A stretch of 64,000 nucleotides of DNA from an uncultured bacterium. GTDB lineage: Bacteria; Bacillota; Clostridia; Peptostreptococcales; Anaerovoracaceae. The notes under the pieces are model-generated. The model ran no database searches and was not told the origin of the DNA. It saw nothing but the letters and a program-made list of their open reading frames with translations. Below, piece after piece: positions 43,844-52,015 of the stretch. Every line of letters starts with the position of its first letter. The first letter of the stretch is position 1. The translations under genes and the position numbers were made by a program. The stretch is taken from NCBI GenBank assembly GCA_905214195.1, contig CAJMLH010000002.1, forward strand, positions 1 to 64,000, given 5' to 3'.

Positions 43844-43918
43844 ACGAGAAACATTGCACATGGCCATATCCATGCACATCCCCATCATCATCATTGCTCC
43901 ATAGATACTGTTCTGCAT
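43823..43918 (-). CDS. Methionine-rich leader peptide of metNIQ
   Basis: A 31-codon ORF starting at 43918 with a strong RBS (GAAAGGAGA, 7 nt away) and ending in TGA. Nine residues are Met: position 1, four in a row at 9-12, then 14, 16, 18 and 20, with Cys at 15 and 21. The central part reads GAMMMMGMCMDMAMC. The remaining codons (NVSRALLQDL) overlap a segment complementary to the terminator 5' arm. The composition, the own promoter and the following attenuator indicate a regulatory leader peptide whose translation senses charged tRNA-Met. No homologue is known to me. Confidence 0.85.
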   Translation of the reverse strand: MQNSIYGAMMMMGMCMDMAMCNVSRALLQDL

Positions 43919-43949
43919 TGTGAGTCTCCTTTCCTCAAAACATATTATT

Positions 43950-43979
43950 ACCATACCCCAAACAAGGATATCCTGTCAA
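43950..43979 (-). promoter_or_regulatory. Promoter of the met leader-metNIQ transcript
   Basis: On the minus strand a consensus -35 TTGACA (43974-43979) is followed after 18 bp by TATGGT (43950-43955), with an A/T-rich stretch beyond. The leader ATG lies about 30 bp downstream. Confidence 0.65.
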
Positions 43980-44026
43980 CACTTTTGTTGCAAAATCATA
44001 AAAATTTTCCTTATAGATGTGGGGTT

Positions 44027-45526
44027 TTACAGTGTAATTTCATAATTTTTTGCAAATTCAAGAACCATGTCCAAAATTTCCTGGCACTTTCCTCTTGTAA
44101 CCTCTATATTAAGAGGCATTTTAGGGTCGTGTAAAGATTTCCTGAGGAGACACCAACCTTTTAAAGATTCACGGTCAAAGTTTATTCTTACACCCTCATA
44201 ATTAGGTTCAGCCAAGGAAATGCCCTGTGTCTTTCCTTCTTGACTTACCCACTCTTTAAGATCATCAAGAACCTTTTCTGCATATTCTCCGAAATCCTCA
44301 CGGTTAACCGAAAACCTGTATTCAACCGACTCAACAGGCTCTTTAAGACTGCTTAGCACAACATCAAGACCTACCCCTGACTGTTTCAGTTGAGCGGTCT
44401 TTATAACTATTTTAGTCGCAAGATAAGCACCGTCATCCAAGAAATAATTTTCCTTGTATGCGGCATGACCTGATGTTTCTATGGCCAGTTGACTGTCCGT
44501 TCCCTGTTCGTTCAGCTCTTTAGCCTTATTTATAACATTTTTATATCCTCTTTTAAATCTCAGGTGCTTTAGGCCCAAACACTTTTCAAGATATTCAGTA
44601 AGCTGGTCGCTGGTTATGCTGTCTGTAACAACAGTTGTTCCCGGATGTTCTGCGGCAATCAGTGCCGCCGCCATGGCAACTATTGCATTCCTGTTTATCT
44701 CTTTTCCGAAAGCATCAACTGCCGAGGATCTGTCTACATCAGTGTCAAATATAATTCCCAAGTCCGCATTATTTTCTTTCACTGCACGACATATGGAGTC
44801 CATAGCCTCTTTATTTTCCGGATTGGGTTGGTGATTGGGGAATCTGCCATCAGGCTCAAGAAATTGGCTCCCCGATATGTCAGCTCCCAGCGGCTTCAAA
44901 ATATTATATGCGTAAAATCCACCTGCACCGTTTCCTGCATCCACTACGATTTTAAGTCCTTTAAGCGGCTCTTCACCGCCCACTTCTTTCTTAATCTTAT
45001 CACGAAGATAAGCTGCATATGTATCCATAAGGTCTGATTTTACCGACTTTTCGCAAGGATTGCCATTCTCCGTAAATGTTAAATCGAGTGTTTCGGCAAG
45101 AGAAATAATTTCTCTGATATCTGATTTATCAAGTCCACCCTCTTTGCTGAAATACTTAAATCCGTTTCGGTTCTCAGGTAAATGGCTTGCCGTTATCATT
45201 ATTGCTCCGTCACATCTTGTATCATCAAAAACTGTGGACATGAACATCGCAGGAGTTGATGCAAGACCGCAGTCAAGCACCGTAACTCCAAGTAGGGTAA
45301 GTGCCTCAACAGCAGCACTTTTAAGAAGCTTGGCTGTCAGTCTGCTGTCATGGCCTATTGAAATCTTTAATTCCTCTACAGGCTTATTTTCTTTTCCCGA
45401 AAGCCATTTTGCAAATGATGCAGTCAGCCTCAGCGTTTCCTCTTTTCCAAGATTGACTTCTTCCTTACCCTCAAGGGCTACTCCTCTTATATCACTGCCG
45501 TTTTGAAGTTTGCTGTAATTTAACAT
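44027..45526 (-). CDS. Phosphohexomutase (phosphoglucomutase/phosphomannomutase family)
   Basis: Moves phosphate between C1 and C6 of hexose phosphates through a phosphoserine. The 499 residues include the active-site TASHLPENRNGFKYFSKEGG, the metal-binding FDTDVDRSSAVD and sugar-recognition ETSGHAAYKENYFLDDGAYL. TASHLP with this length is found in bacterial enzymes of broad specificity; the sugar is not certain. It lies 12 bp after the CmpB-like gene. No terminator was found between its stop and the met leader promoter. Confidence 0.88.
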   Translation of the reverse strand: MLNYSKLQNGSDIRGVALEGKEEVNLGKEETLRLTASFAKWLSGKENKPVEELKISIGHDSRLTAKLLKSAAVEALTLLGVTVLDCGLASTPAMFMSTVFDDTRCDGAIMITASHLPENRNGFKYFSKEGGLDKSDIREIISLAETLDLTFTENGNPCEKSVKSDLMDTYAAYLRDKIKKEVGGEEPLKGLKIVVDAGNGAGGFYAYNILKPLGADISGSQFLEPDGRFPNHQPNPENKEAMDSICRAVKENNADLGIIFDTDVDRSSAVDAFGKEINRNAIVAMAAALIAAEHPGTTVVTDSITSDQLTEYLEKCLGLKHLRFKRGYKNVINKAKELNEQGTDSQLAIETSGHAAYKENYFLDDGAYLATKIVIKTAQLKQSGVGLDVVLSSLKEPVESVEYRFSVNREDFGEYAEKVLDDLKEWVSQEGKTQGISLAEPNYEGVRINFDRESLKGWCLLRKSLHDPKMPLNIEVTRGKCQEILDMVLEFAKNYEITL

Positions 45527-45538
45527 ATTATCTCCTTA

Positions 45539-45910
45539 TCATGTAAAGATTCTTACTATTCCAAAAAACACAAAGCATAATAAAAACCATATCACTGTAA
45601 ACAGCGGGCAAATCTGCCCCATTATATTTCCGGGCTGTGCCGAATAATCCCATACATGCCAGCCGAACTGCAAATTGACGATTATTCCCACAAAAAATTC
45701 ATACACCGTTATCACCAAAGCCCCCATAGCTGCCGCTCCTATCAGCGGAATACTCATAAGCCAGTCTTGCAGCATAAACAGTGTAAGCACACATGCCCCG
45801 CCCGTTATCACCATAGTCCAATGGGTGTGCCCTCTAAAGAGTATCTCCATCAATCCATAAGCTGTTCCACCCAAAGCAAAAACCAAAATTTCTAAAATTC
45901 TCTCACTCAT
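45539..45910 (-). CDS. CmpB-like membrane protein (putative ABC permease family)
   Basis: A 123-residue protein with four membrane segments. The ending WDYSAQPGNIMGQICPLFTVIWFLLC is the hallmark of the small Clostridia membrane family annotated as putative ABC permease (CmpB type). FRGHTHWTMVITGG near residue 27 also fits. The function is unknown. The ATG lies inside a 9-bp inverted repeat (45904-45926) and has no clear Shine-Dalgarno sequence, so translation may be poor or controlled. Confidence 0.8.
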   Translation of the reverse strand: MSERILEILVFALGGTAYGLMEILFRGHTHWTMVITGGACVLTLFMLQDWLMSIPLIGAAAMGALVITVYEFFVGIIVNLQFGWHVWDYSAQPGNIMGQICPLFTVIWFLLCFVFFGIVRIFT

Positions 45911-45947
45911 AAGATTATTATGAGTGCGCTTTTTTCAAATATACAGT

Positions 45948-46544
45948 TTAAAGCTCCCTTACTATATCGGTAATTTTATCCTTGGCATCATTCATGATTT
46001 TTTTCACATCTTTTCCTATTATGTCAAGTTCTTCCGCTGCTGCAAAATATGTTTCCTTAAGACCGAAAAGATTGCAGCAAAGACTTCTGACATATTCATA
46101 TCCCAAGTTAAAATCTGCAATCGGACTTCCCGATGTTGTCAGATATACGAGTTTTTCGGCTTTGCACTGTCCCTTTGGAATACCCTCCGGACTGTATATG
46201 AATGTCAGTCCTGTCACCGAACAGCGTTCCAAATAAATTTTCAATTTAGCCGGGAAAGATAAGTCCCAATAAGGCGCACCTATCAGCACCATATCTGCTT
46301 CTATAAATTGCCTTGCAAAATCAAATTCTTCATTCTCAAAATCGTTTTCGGAAATCATTTTATCCCTATTGGCAAGGCTTTCCTTACTGTGGGGTTTTAT
46401 ATCTGATTCATCTAATTTCAGCTCTTCTATTTCCCAGTTTTCTCCCTGTTTTGCTTTCTTGAACTTTTCAAGAAAATCTTTGCATAACTCATATGTTCTC
46501 GATTTCTCATCTCTTATGCATGCATTCACAAATAAAAGCTTCAT
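45948..46544 (-). CDS. NAD(P)H-dependent flavin oxidoreductase (flavodoxin fold)
   Basis: A 198-residue protein of the azoreductase/NAD(P)H quinone oxidoreductase type: KLLFVNACIRDEKSRTYELCKDF at the start (FMN phosphate loop) and VLIGAPYWDLSFPAKLKIYLERC in the middle. It would use FMN to reduce quinones, azo compounds or nitro-aromatics. Its start lies directly after the butyrate kinase stop, so the genes form one transcript. Confidence 0.83.
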   Translation of the reverse strand: MKLLFVNACIRDEKSRTYELCKDFLEKFKKAKQGENWEIEELKLDESDIKPHSKESLANRDKMISENDFENEEFDFARQFIEADMVLIGAPYWDLSFPAKLKIYLERCSVTGLTFIYSPEGIPKGQCKAEKLVYLTTSGSPIADFNLGYEYVRSLCCNLFGLKETYFAAAEELDIIGKDVKKIMNDAKDKITDIVREL

Positions 46545-47609
46545 TTAATATATCCTTCCTTCTTCTTCTCCGTTCAAAATTCTTTGAGCTCCTTTTGCCA
46601 GAGCCTCAAGTTCGTTTTCGCCGGGCATCAACACAAACTCTCCTATATGGCCGGCATATTCTCTGACCATTCCAGTAAGCATCTTTGAATGGGCTGCTCC
46701 GCCTGTCAGAATTACAGCGTCAACATTGCCCCTAAGAGCCACTGACATTTCTGCTATTGCCTTTGCCACCTGATATGCCATGGCTTCGTAAACAAGCTTT
46801 GCCTTTTGATTCCCATCGTCTATCATTTTTTCAACTTCTCTGCAATCAGTAACTCCAAGGTAGGACATCAGTCCGCCTCTGCCGCTGATAAGTTTACCAA
46901 TCTCTTTTTCTGTATATTTGCCTGAGAAGCACAGTTTAGTCCATAATATAAGAGGTATTCCGCCTGTTCTTTCAGGCGCCATAGGTCCGTCGTCATATGT
47001 TGACTCATCTATTATCTTGCCGTTTTGGTGAGCACTCACAGATATTCCGCCGCCTAAGTGGGCAACTATCAGATTCAACTCTTCGTATTTTCTGCCTATT
47101 GAATTTGCATAATTCATGCCCTGTGCTCTCGAATTAAGAACATGACAGCATCCGTATTTTTCTATTCCGTCAAGTCCTGTTATCTTTGCAACATCAGCAA
47201 GCTCGCAGCCCATGGTGGAATCATATATAAATGCCGGTTTTCCGAGAGGCTCGGCAATACTGTACGCAAGCTCTGCACCCATACTTGAAGCATGAGGCGG
47301 ATTGTCGGGGTTTCTCATTGCCTCGCATAACTTTGGAGTAACTGTATATCCGCCCCCGTGAAGACCGACAATCATTCCGCCTCGTCCCACTGCTGCCGAT
47401 AGACAAGTAACTTCATAACCATGCTTTTTCATGCTTTCTCTTATCAACTCTTCTCTGAATTCCATCTGTCCGAAAATGTCACCCATACTTTTGAGCTTTT
47501 CCGGGTCATGAGTTATCGTCTCCTCAAACAATACTTCCAAGTCTCTGAAAACCGCTATTTTAGTAGTTGTAGAACCCGGATTGATTACAAGAATGTCCGT
47601 TTGTTTCAT
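46545..47609 (-). CDS. buk: Butyrate kinase
   Basis: Makes ATP and butyrate (or branched acids) from butyryl phosphate in fermentation. The 354-residue ASKHA protein has VINPGSTTTKIAVF at the N-terminus, VGRGGMIVGLHGGGYTV, LIVAHLGGGISVSAHQ (substrate region) and ILTGGAAHS. The usual partner gene ptb is not adjacent. It sits between endonuclease IV and the flavin oxidoreductase gene with 1-bp or no gaps. Confidence 0.93.
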   Translation of the reverse strand: MKQTDILVINPGSTTTKIAVFRDLEVLFEETITHDPEKLKSMGDIFGQMEFREELIRESMKKHGYEVTCLSAAVGRGGMIVGLHGGGYTVTPKLCEAMRNPDNPPHASSMGAELAYSIAEPLGKPAFIYDSTMGCELADVAKITGLDGIEKYGCCHVLNSRAQGMNYANSIGRKYEELNLIVAHLGGGISVSAHQNGKIIDESTYDDGPMAPERTGGIPLILWTKLCFSGKYTEKEIGKLISGRGGLMSYLGVTDCREVEKMIDDGNQKAKLVYEAMAYQVAKAIAEMSVALRGNVDAVILTGGAAHSKMLTGMVREYAGHIGEFVLMPGENELEALAKGAQRILNGEEEGRIY

Positions 47610-47610
47610 T

Positions 47611-48441
47611 TTATATCATCTCCCTGAGCATTTTTATTTCTTCACCATAACCGGCAAGACTTTCCTGCGGAGTCTCCAGTACACACGGAAGGCCTTGTAT
47701 CTTAGGGTGATTAAGTATCTTTGCAAAAGCATCTTTTCCTATATATCCTGCGCCTATAACATCATGTCTGTCCTTGCGGGCACCCATAGGATTTTTGCTG
47801 TCATTTATATGGAGAGCCTTAAGATATTTTAGCCCTATGATTTCGTCAAACTCGCTGAGTACACCGTCAAAATCGTTGACAATATCGTATCCTGCGTCAT
47901 GTACATGACATGTATCAAGACATACTCCTATTTTATCCTTTAAACTTACTTTGTCTATTATTCGTTTCAGTTCTTCAAAGCTGCTTCCTATTTCGCTGCC
48001 TTTTCCCGCCATTGTTTCAAGAAGCACCGTCGTCGTTTGCTCCGGTCTCATTATATCATTGAGCATTTCGCTTATCATATCTATTCCGGCATCTACTCCC
48101 TGTCCCACATGACTGCCGGGATGAAAATTATAATAATTGCCCGGTATGTATTCCATTCTTTCCAAATCGTCTGTCATCACCATATGAGCAAATCCTCTTG
48201 TCTTTTGTTCCTTTGAACAAGGGTTCAATGTATAAGGCGCATGAGCTACGACTTTTCCGAATTTATTCGTTTCGGCAAGCTCAAGATATCTTTTTACATC
48301 ATCCGGATTGATTTCTTTCGCCTTTCCTCCTCGTGGATTTCTTGTAAAAAATTGCAGTGTATCTGCATTTATTGAAACGGCCTCTTTTGCCATATTAGCA
48401 TATCCCTTTGAAGATGTCAGATGACAACCCAAATAAACCAT
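47611..48441 (-). CDS. nfo: Endonuclease IV
   Basis: AP endonuclease of base-excision repair. The 276-residue TIM barrel has the metal-binding motifs [82 protein letters not shown] and VLETP. The RBS AAAGGAG lies 6 nt upstream of the ATG. It heads the nfo-buk-oxidoreductase transcript with an extended -10 promoter just upstream. Confidence 0.95.
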   Translation of the reverse strand: MVYLGCHLTSSKGYANMAKEAVSINADTLQFFTRNPRGGKAKEINPDDVKRYLELAETNKFGKVVAHAPYTLNPCSKEQKTRGFAHMVMTDDLERMEYIPGNYYNFHPGSHVGQGVDAGIDMISEMLNDIMRPEQTTTVLLETMAGKGSEIGSSFEELKRIIDKVSLKDKIGVCLDTCHVHDAGYDIVNDFDGVLSEFDEIIGLKYLKALHINDSKNPMGARKDRHDVIGAGYIGKDAFAKILNHPKIQGLPCVLETPQESLAGYGEEIKMLREMI

Positions 48442-48468
48442 TAAAATTCTCCTTTACCTTTTTTGCTT

Positions 48469-48477
48469 ATTATACCA
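48469..48477 (-). promoter_or_regulatory. Extended -10 promoter upstream of nfo
   Basis: TGG followed by TATAAT (48469-48474) on the minus strand, 28 bp before the nfo start; no good -35 at the usual distance. Confidence 0.5.
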
Positions 48478-48484
48478 CAATCTC

Positions 48485-49243
48485 CTACAAATAGAATTCA
48501 TTATTTTTTCTCTGCTCGCAGGCAGGCCTTAGCCTTTCAATCAGCCTGGACAGATATTCATCCGGCAAACTCCTGCTTTTGAAAGGACAAATTTCAATGC
48601 AGCGCATACATCCTATACATGTTTCCCGGTTCGTAATCCTGCCCTTTCCTCCTATTGCACCTACAGGGCAGTTCCTCTCACAAAGTCCGCACCCGGTACA
48701 CACAGCCTCATCTGTCAGAATAGGTGCATGACCGCTGTGACGCTCCTTGTACGGGCGATTTCCCGGCAGTAAAGGCTTATCTGTATTTCCCTTTTTAAGC
48801 TTTTCTGCGACTTTCTCAGCAAAATTGTCAATCTCTCCCTTGTCATTGCTGTCAGGCCGTCCCTGACCGAATATATGCATTATGTTGTGCTCCGTGACAA
48901 TGCAGCATCCTGCAATCACTTTAAACCCACTGCTCTCAACAACATCAGAAAGCTCTATGAGCGCATCTTCATAAGCCCTGTTTCCGAAAGTTACACATAT
49001 AATTGCCTGAGTATTTTCACCTTTAATTTTTTTAAGCCTGTCTAATGCTGTCTCCGGCACTCTTCCACCATAGCACGGTACAGAAAATACTGCCGTGTTA
49101 TCTCCTGCTATATTGATTTCCTCGGAAATTTCTTTACATAAGTCAACTGTTTTTTTATCGCAGCCCAAAGCCTCTGTAATTTGTTCTGCTGCTGCCATTG
49201 TCGAGCCGGTGGGGCTGAAACATATGTTATAAATCAAATTCAT
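48485..49243 (-). CDS. EFR1-type flavodoxin/ferredoxin protein
   Basis: A 252-residue fusion: a flavodoxin-like N-terminal domain (ICFSPTGSTMAAAEQITEAL, VFSVPCYGGRVP) and two 4Fe-4S clusters at the C-terminus (CTGCGLCERNCPVGAI and CIGCMRCIEICPFKS). It should pass electrons between flavin and iron-sulphur centres in the cytoplasm. The partner enzymes are unknown. RBS GAGGAGGG supports the start. Confidence 0.88.
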   Translation of the reverse strand: MNLIYNICFSPTGSTMAAAEQITEALGCDKKTVDLCKEISEEINIAGDNTAVFSVPCYGGRVPETALDRLKKIKGENTQAIICVTFGNRAYEDALIELSDVVESSGFKVIAGCCIVTEHNIMHIFGQGRPDSNDKGEIDNFAEKVAEKLKKGNTDKPLLPGNRPYKERHSGHAPILTDEAVCTGCGLCERNCPVGAIGGKGRITNRETCIGCMRCIEICPFKSRSLPDEYLSRLIERLRPACEQRKNNEFYL

Positions 49244-49306
49244 GGTTTTCCCTCCTCTTATTATCGCTAAAGTCCCATACCCAAAGTCTTAGGAAGCTTC
49301 ATATTT

Positions 49307-49960
49307 TCATTTTCTTTTCTTTATCCAATCCGTAACTGCAACTATCAATAATCCTATCACTATAATCCCAATTACCGCTGCGACCGAAATCCAAATCGGC
49401 GAAAGCACCCATACCCACGGCCATTGTATATATCCCATCAATTTCAGCGTAATAAATACAATCGTCAGAGCTCCGGAAAATCCCATACCGGTATTCTTTA
49501 CAACTTTACTTCCGCTCAGTCTCCATGCGCTCATCCTGATTACAAAACCCAAAAGTAAAAACAACAGTCCTGCGGAAATCATAACAATAGATGATGTTGT
49601 CCCAAGACCGCTTACTGCCGAAGCAAATATAAGTATTATTCCCACCACCATTATGACAGCAGTTACCGTATTTAATGTTTTGTTCACAATGGACTTTTTC
49701 ACAACTTCGCTCAATACCTGGTCAGTTTTTTCCACTGCGTTTTCTTCCGATATCCGCTCGCCGTTAAACAGCTCAGTCAAAGTAATTTCAAATATTGAAC
49801 AAATAGGCTTATATAACGAGGGGTCAGGAAGACTTTTGGCGGTTTCCCATTTTGATACAGCCTTTCCGGTTATGCCAAGCATTTCTCCAAGCTGTTCCTG
49901 CGTCAATCCCCTTTCCTTTCTGAGCTGTGCTATAAATTTACCTATTTTTTCTTGATTCAT
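49307..49960 (-). CDS. XRE family regulator with membrane domain
   Basis: A 217-residue protein: an N-terminal Cro/CI-type HTH (GKFIAQLRKERGLTQEQLGEM, LGITGKAVSKWETAKSLPDP), a linker, and four hydrophobic segments from about residue 95 on, ending in a basic tail (WIKKRK). Such membrane-anchored XRE proteins are common in Firmicutes; the signal is unknown. It diverges from the DUF2804 gene. Confidence 0.85.
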   Translation of the reverse strand: MNQEKIGKFIAQLRKERGLTQEQLGEMLGITGKAVSKWETAKSLPDPSLYKPICSIFEITLTELFNGERISEENAVEKTDQVLSEVVKKSIVNKTLNTVTAVIMVVGIILIFASAVSGLGTTSSIVMISAGLLFLLLGFVIRMSAWRLSGSKVVKNTGMGFSGALTIVFITLKLMGYIQWPWVWVLSPIWISVAAVIGIIVIGLLIVAVTDWIKKRK

Positions 49961-50118
49961 TCTTCATTCCTCCCTTTTACAGAGAAGATTTTAATCTATT
50001 ATTGTAATGTTATACATCCACCAAAGGTAGAGCCGGACAATTTCATAATTATTTTATCACAATTCAGGCTCAGATTTCAATCTAACACATATTTTGACTT
50101 TCCTTTACATCAGCTTGC

Positions 50119-50147
50119 TTGCCAATTTAAAATATTTTTGTTACGAT
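50119..50147 (+). promoter_or_regulatory. Sigma-A promoter for the DUF2804 gene
   Basis: TTGCCA (50119-50124), 17 bp, TACGAT (50142-50147), 32 bp before the start codon. Confidence 0.55.
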
Positions 50148-50179
50148 AGATATATATTGGACTCTAAAGGAGGGAAATC

Positions 50180-51277
50180 ATGACACAGCATCAAATCAAG
50201 GAAAAGCATCCGCTCTTAAACAGTAACGGACATTTAACAGAAGCAGGATACACAAAAGGACTTCTCATGGATTATGACAGGTCTGCTATAAAAGCAGGCA
50301 AACTGAGAATCAAAGAATGGGATTACTATCTGATAACCTGTGACGATTCTGCTGTTGCTCTGACTGTTGCCGACAATTCCTATATGGGTCTGGACAGTAT
50401 TTCCTTACTTGATTTCAGAATCCCATGGCAAAAGACCACAAGCCCCATGGCCGCTTTCACCATGGGAAAGCGCAATATGCCTTCTTCCAGTGCGTCAGGA
50501 GATGTAAAAAGCGGCAACAAGAACTACAGCATTGAATTTAAACATAACGGCGATCATAGGATTCTAACCTTTCACATGAAAAATTTTGACGGCAATAAAC
50601 CAATAAAAGGTCAAATAAGACTGGAATGCCCTGATACAGAATCCATGGTGATTGCAACGCCGTTCAAAGAAAAAAAGACAGCCTTTTATTACAACCAAAA
50701 GATAAATTGCATGCCTGCCACAGGATATGTGGAGTTTGACGGCAAAACATATGAATTCAAAGAAGGTGAAGCTTTCGGCGTATTAGACTGGGGAAGAGGC
50801 GTATGGACATACAAGAATACATGGTACTGGGGAAGCGCCTCCGGTCAAATCGGCGGAGTACCGTTCGGCTGGAACATAGGATACGGTTTTGGTGATACTT
50901 CCGCTGCCAGCGAAAATATGATATTTTACAATAACAAAGCTCATAAACTCAGTCAAGTAAACTTCAATATACCTATGAAGAACAAAAAATATGTGACGAG
51001 AGGCGGTTGCTGCGGACCTGCCGGCAAAGAGGCCTGCACCGCAGACCTAATCGAGGATTATATGAGTCCCTGGACATTTACCAGTGACGACGGCCGCTTT
51101 GAAATGGATTTTGTGCCTATAATAGACAGGGCGGCTCTTACCGACGCAAAAATCATTTCCTCAGATCAGCATCAAGTCTTTGGAAAGTACAGCGGCAAAG
51201 TAATTCTTGACGATGGCACTGCTATCGAAGTTAAAGATTTTCTTGGTTTTGCAGAAAAAGTTTATAATAAATGGTGA
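50180..51277 (+). CDS. DUF2804 family protein
   Basis: A 365-residue protein matching DUF2804 by its core AFGVLDWGRGVWTYKNTWYWG, GVPFGWNIGYGFGDTS and the ending FGKYSGKVILDDGTAIEVKD with GFAEKVYNKW. The fold is probably a lipocalin/beta-barrel type; no enzyme function is established. Between NIPMKNKK and MSPWTF there is a Gly/Cys-rich stretch (VTRGGCCGPAGKEAC) that seems longer than I expect in this family. RBS AAAGGAGGG. Confidence 0.83.
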   Translation: MTQHQIKEKHPLLNSNGHLTEAGYTKGLLMDYDRSAIKAGKLRIKEWDYYLITCDDSAVALTVADNSYMGLDSISLLDFRIPWQKTTSPMAAFTMGKRNMPSSSASGDVKSGNKNYSIEFKHNGDHRILTFHMKNFDGNKPIKGQIRLECPDTESMVIATPFKEKKTAFYYNQKINCMPATGYVEFDGKTYEFKEGEAFGVLDWGRGVWTYKNTWYWGSASGQIGGVPFGWNIGYGFGDTSAASENMIFYNNKAHKLSQVNFNIPMKNKKYVTRGGCCGPAGKEACTADLIEDYMSPWTFTSDDGRFEMDFVPIIDRAALTDAKIISSDQHQVFGKYSGKVILDDGTAIEVKDFLGFAEKVYNKW

Positions 51278-51282
51278 TAAAT

Positions 51283-51939
51283 ATGAATGTGTCCTTTGAA
51301 GATGTAAAAAATAATACAGATATAAAAACCTATATTTCCAAGGCAGACGAGTCGCTCCTTGCCCTTGGCTACACGGAGCACAGTTTTGCTCATGTACACA
51401 AGGTGTCAGAGCTTGCAGGCAGAATTCTAAAGATTTTAGGTTATGACGACCATCAAATCGAGCTTGCCAAAATTGCCGGTTATCTACACGATATAGGTAA
51501 TATAGTCAATAGAGTTGATCACGCTCAAAGCGGTGCAGTAATGGCTTTCAGACTGCTTGACAGAATGAATATGAATCCGGAGGATATAGCGACTGTCGTT
51601 ACCGCTATAGGTAACCATGACGAATCAACGGCATTTCCGGTAAATCCCGTTGCGGCAGCTCTCATAATAGCAGACAAAACCGATGTTCGCCGCTCCCGTG
51701 TGAGGAACAGGTCTCATGCACAGTTCGATATTCATGACAGAGTAAATTATTCTGTTACAGCTTCGGAAGTTCATATAACCGCCGATGAAATCAGCCTGAC
51801 ACTGACCATAGACACAGCAACATCAACGCTTCTTGAATATTTTGAAATATTCCTGGGTCGCATGATATTATGCAAAAAAGCTGCCGAAGCGCTTAATGTA
51901 ACCTTTTCCCTTATCATAAACGGTCAACAAATGATGTAG
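51283..51939 (+). CDS. HD-domain phosphohydrolase
   Basis: A 218-residue HD protein: SFAHVHKVSELAGRILK, the metal pair in GYLHDIGN, and GNHDESTAF, with DKTDVRRSRVRNRS further on. The substrate is unknown; similar proteins bind nucleotides or are uncharacterised. I start at 51283 because GGTGAT lies just before it; an ATG at 51271 overlaps the end of the DUF2804 gene and is the alternative. Confidence 0.78.
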   Translation: MNVSFEDVKNNTDIKTYISKADESLLALGYTEHSFAHVHKVSELAGRILKILGYDDHQIELAKIAGYLHDIGNIVNRVDHAQSGAVMAFRLLDRMNMNPEDIATVVTAIGNHDESTAFPVNPVAAALIIADKTDVRRSRVRNRSHAQFDIHDRVNYSVTASEVHITADEISLTLTIDTATSTLLEYFEIFLGRMILCKKAAEALNVTFSLIINGQQMM

Positions 51940-51976
51940 CAAATTATCATTTTTTTGTTAATTTTTTGCCTTACTA

Positions 51977-51985
51977 TGGTATAAT
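51977..51985 (+). promoter_or_regulatory. Extended -10 promoter of the flavodiiron gene
   Basis: TGG then TATAAT (51980-51985) about 30 bp before the start; the -35 is poor (TTGTTA at 19-bp spacing). Confidence 0.55.
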
Positions 51986-52015
51986 TACTTTAGATTTAAA
52001 AAGGAGGTAGTTTTA

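Noticed and set aside
43727..43980. SAM (S-box) riboswitch or methionine T-box upstream of metN
   Set aside because: None of the conserved S-box helices and no T-box sequence (TGGNACCGCG-like) could be found; the space is filled by the small ORF and the terminator.
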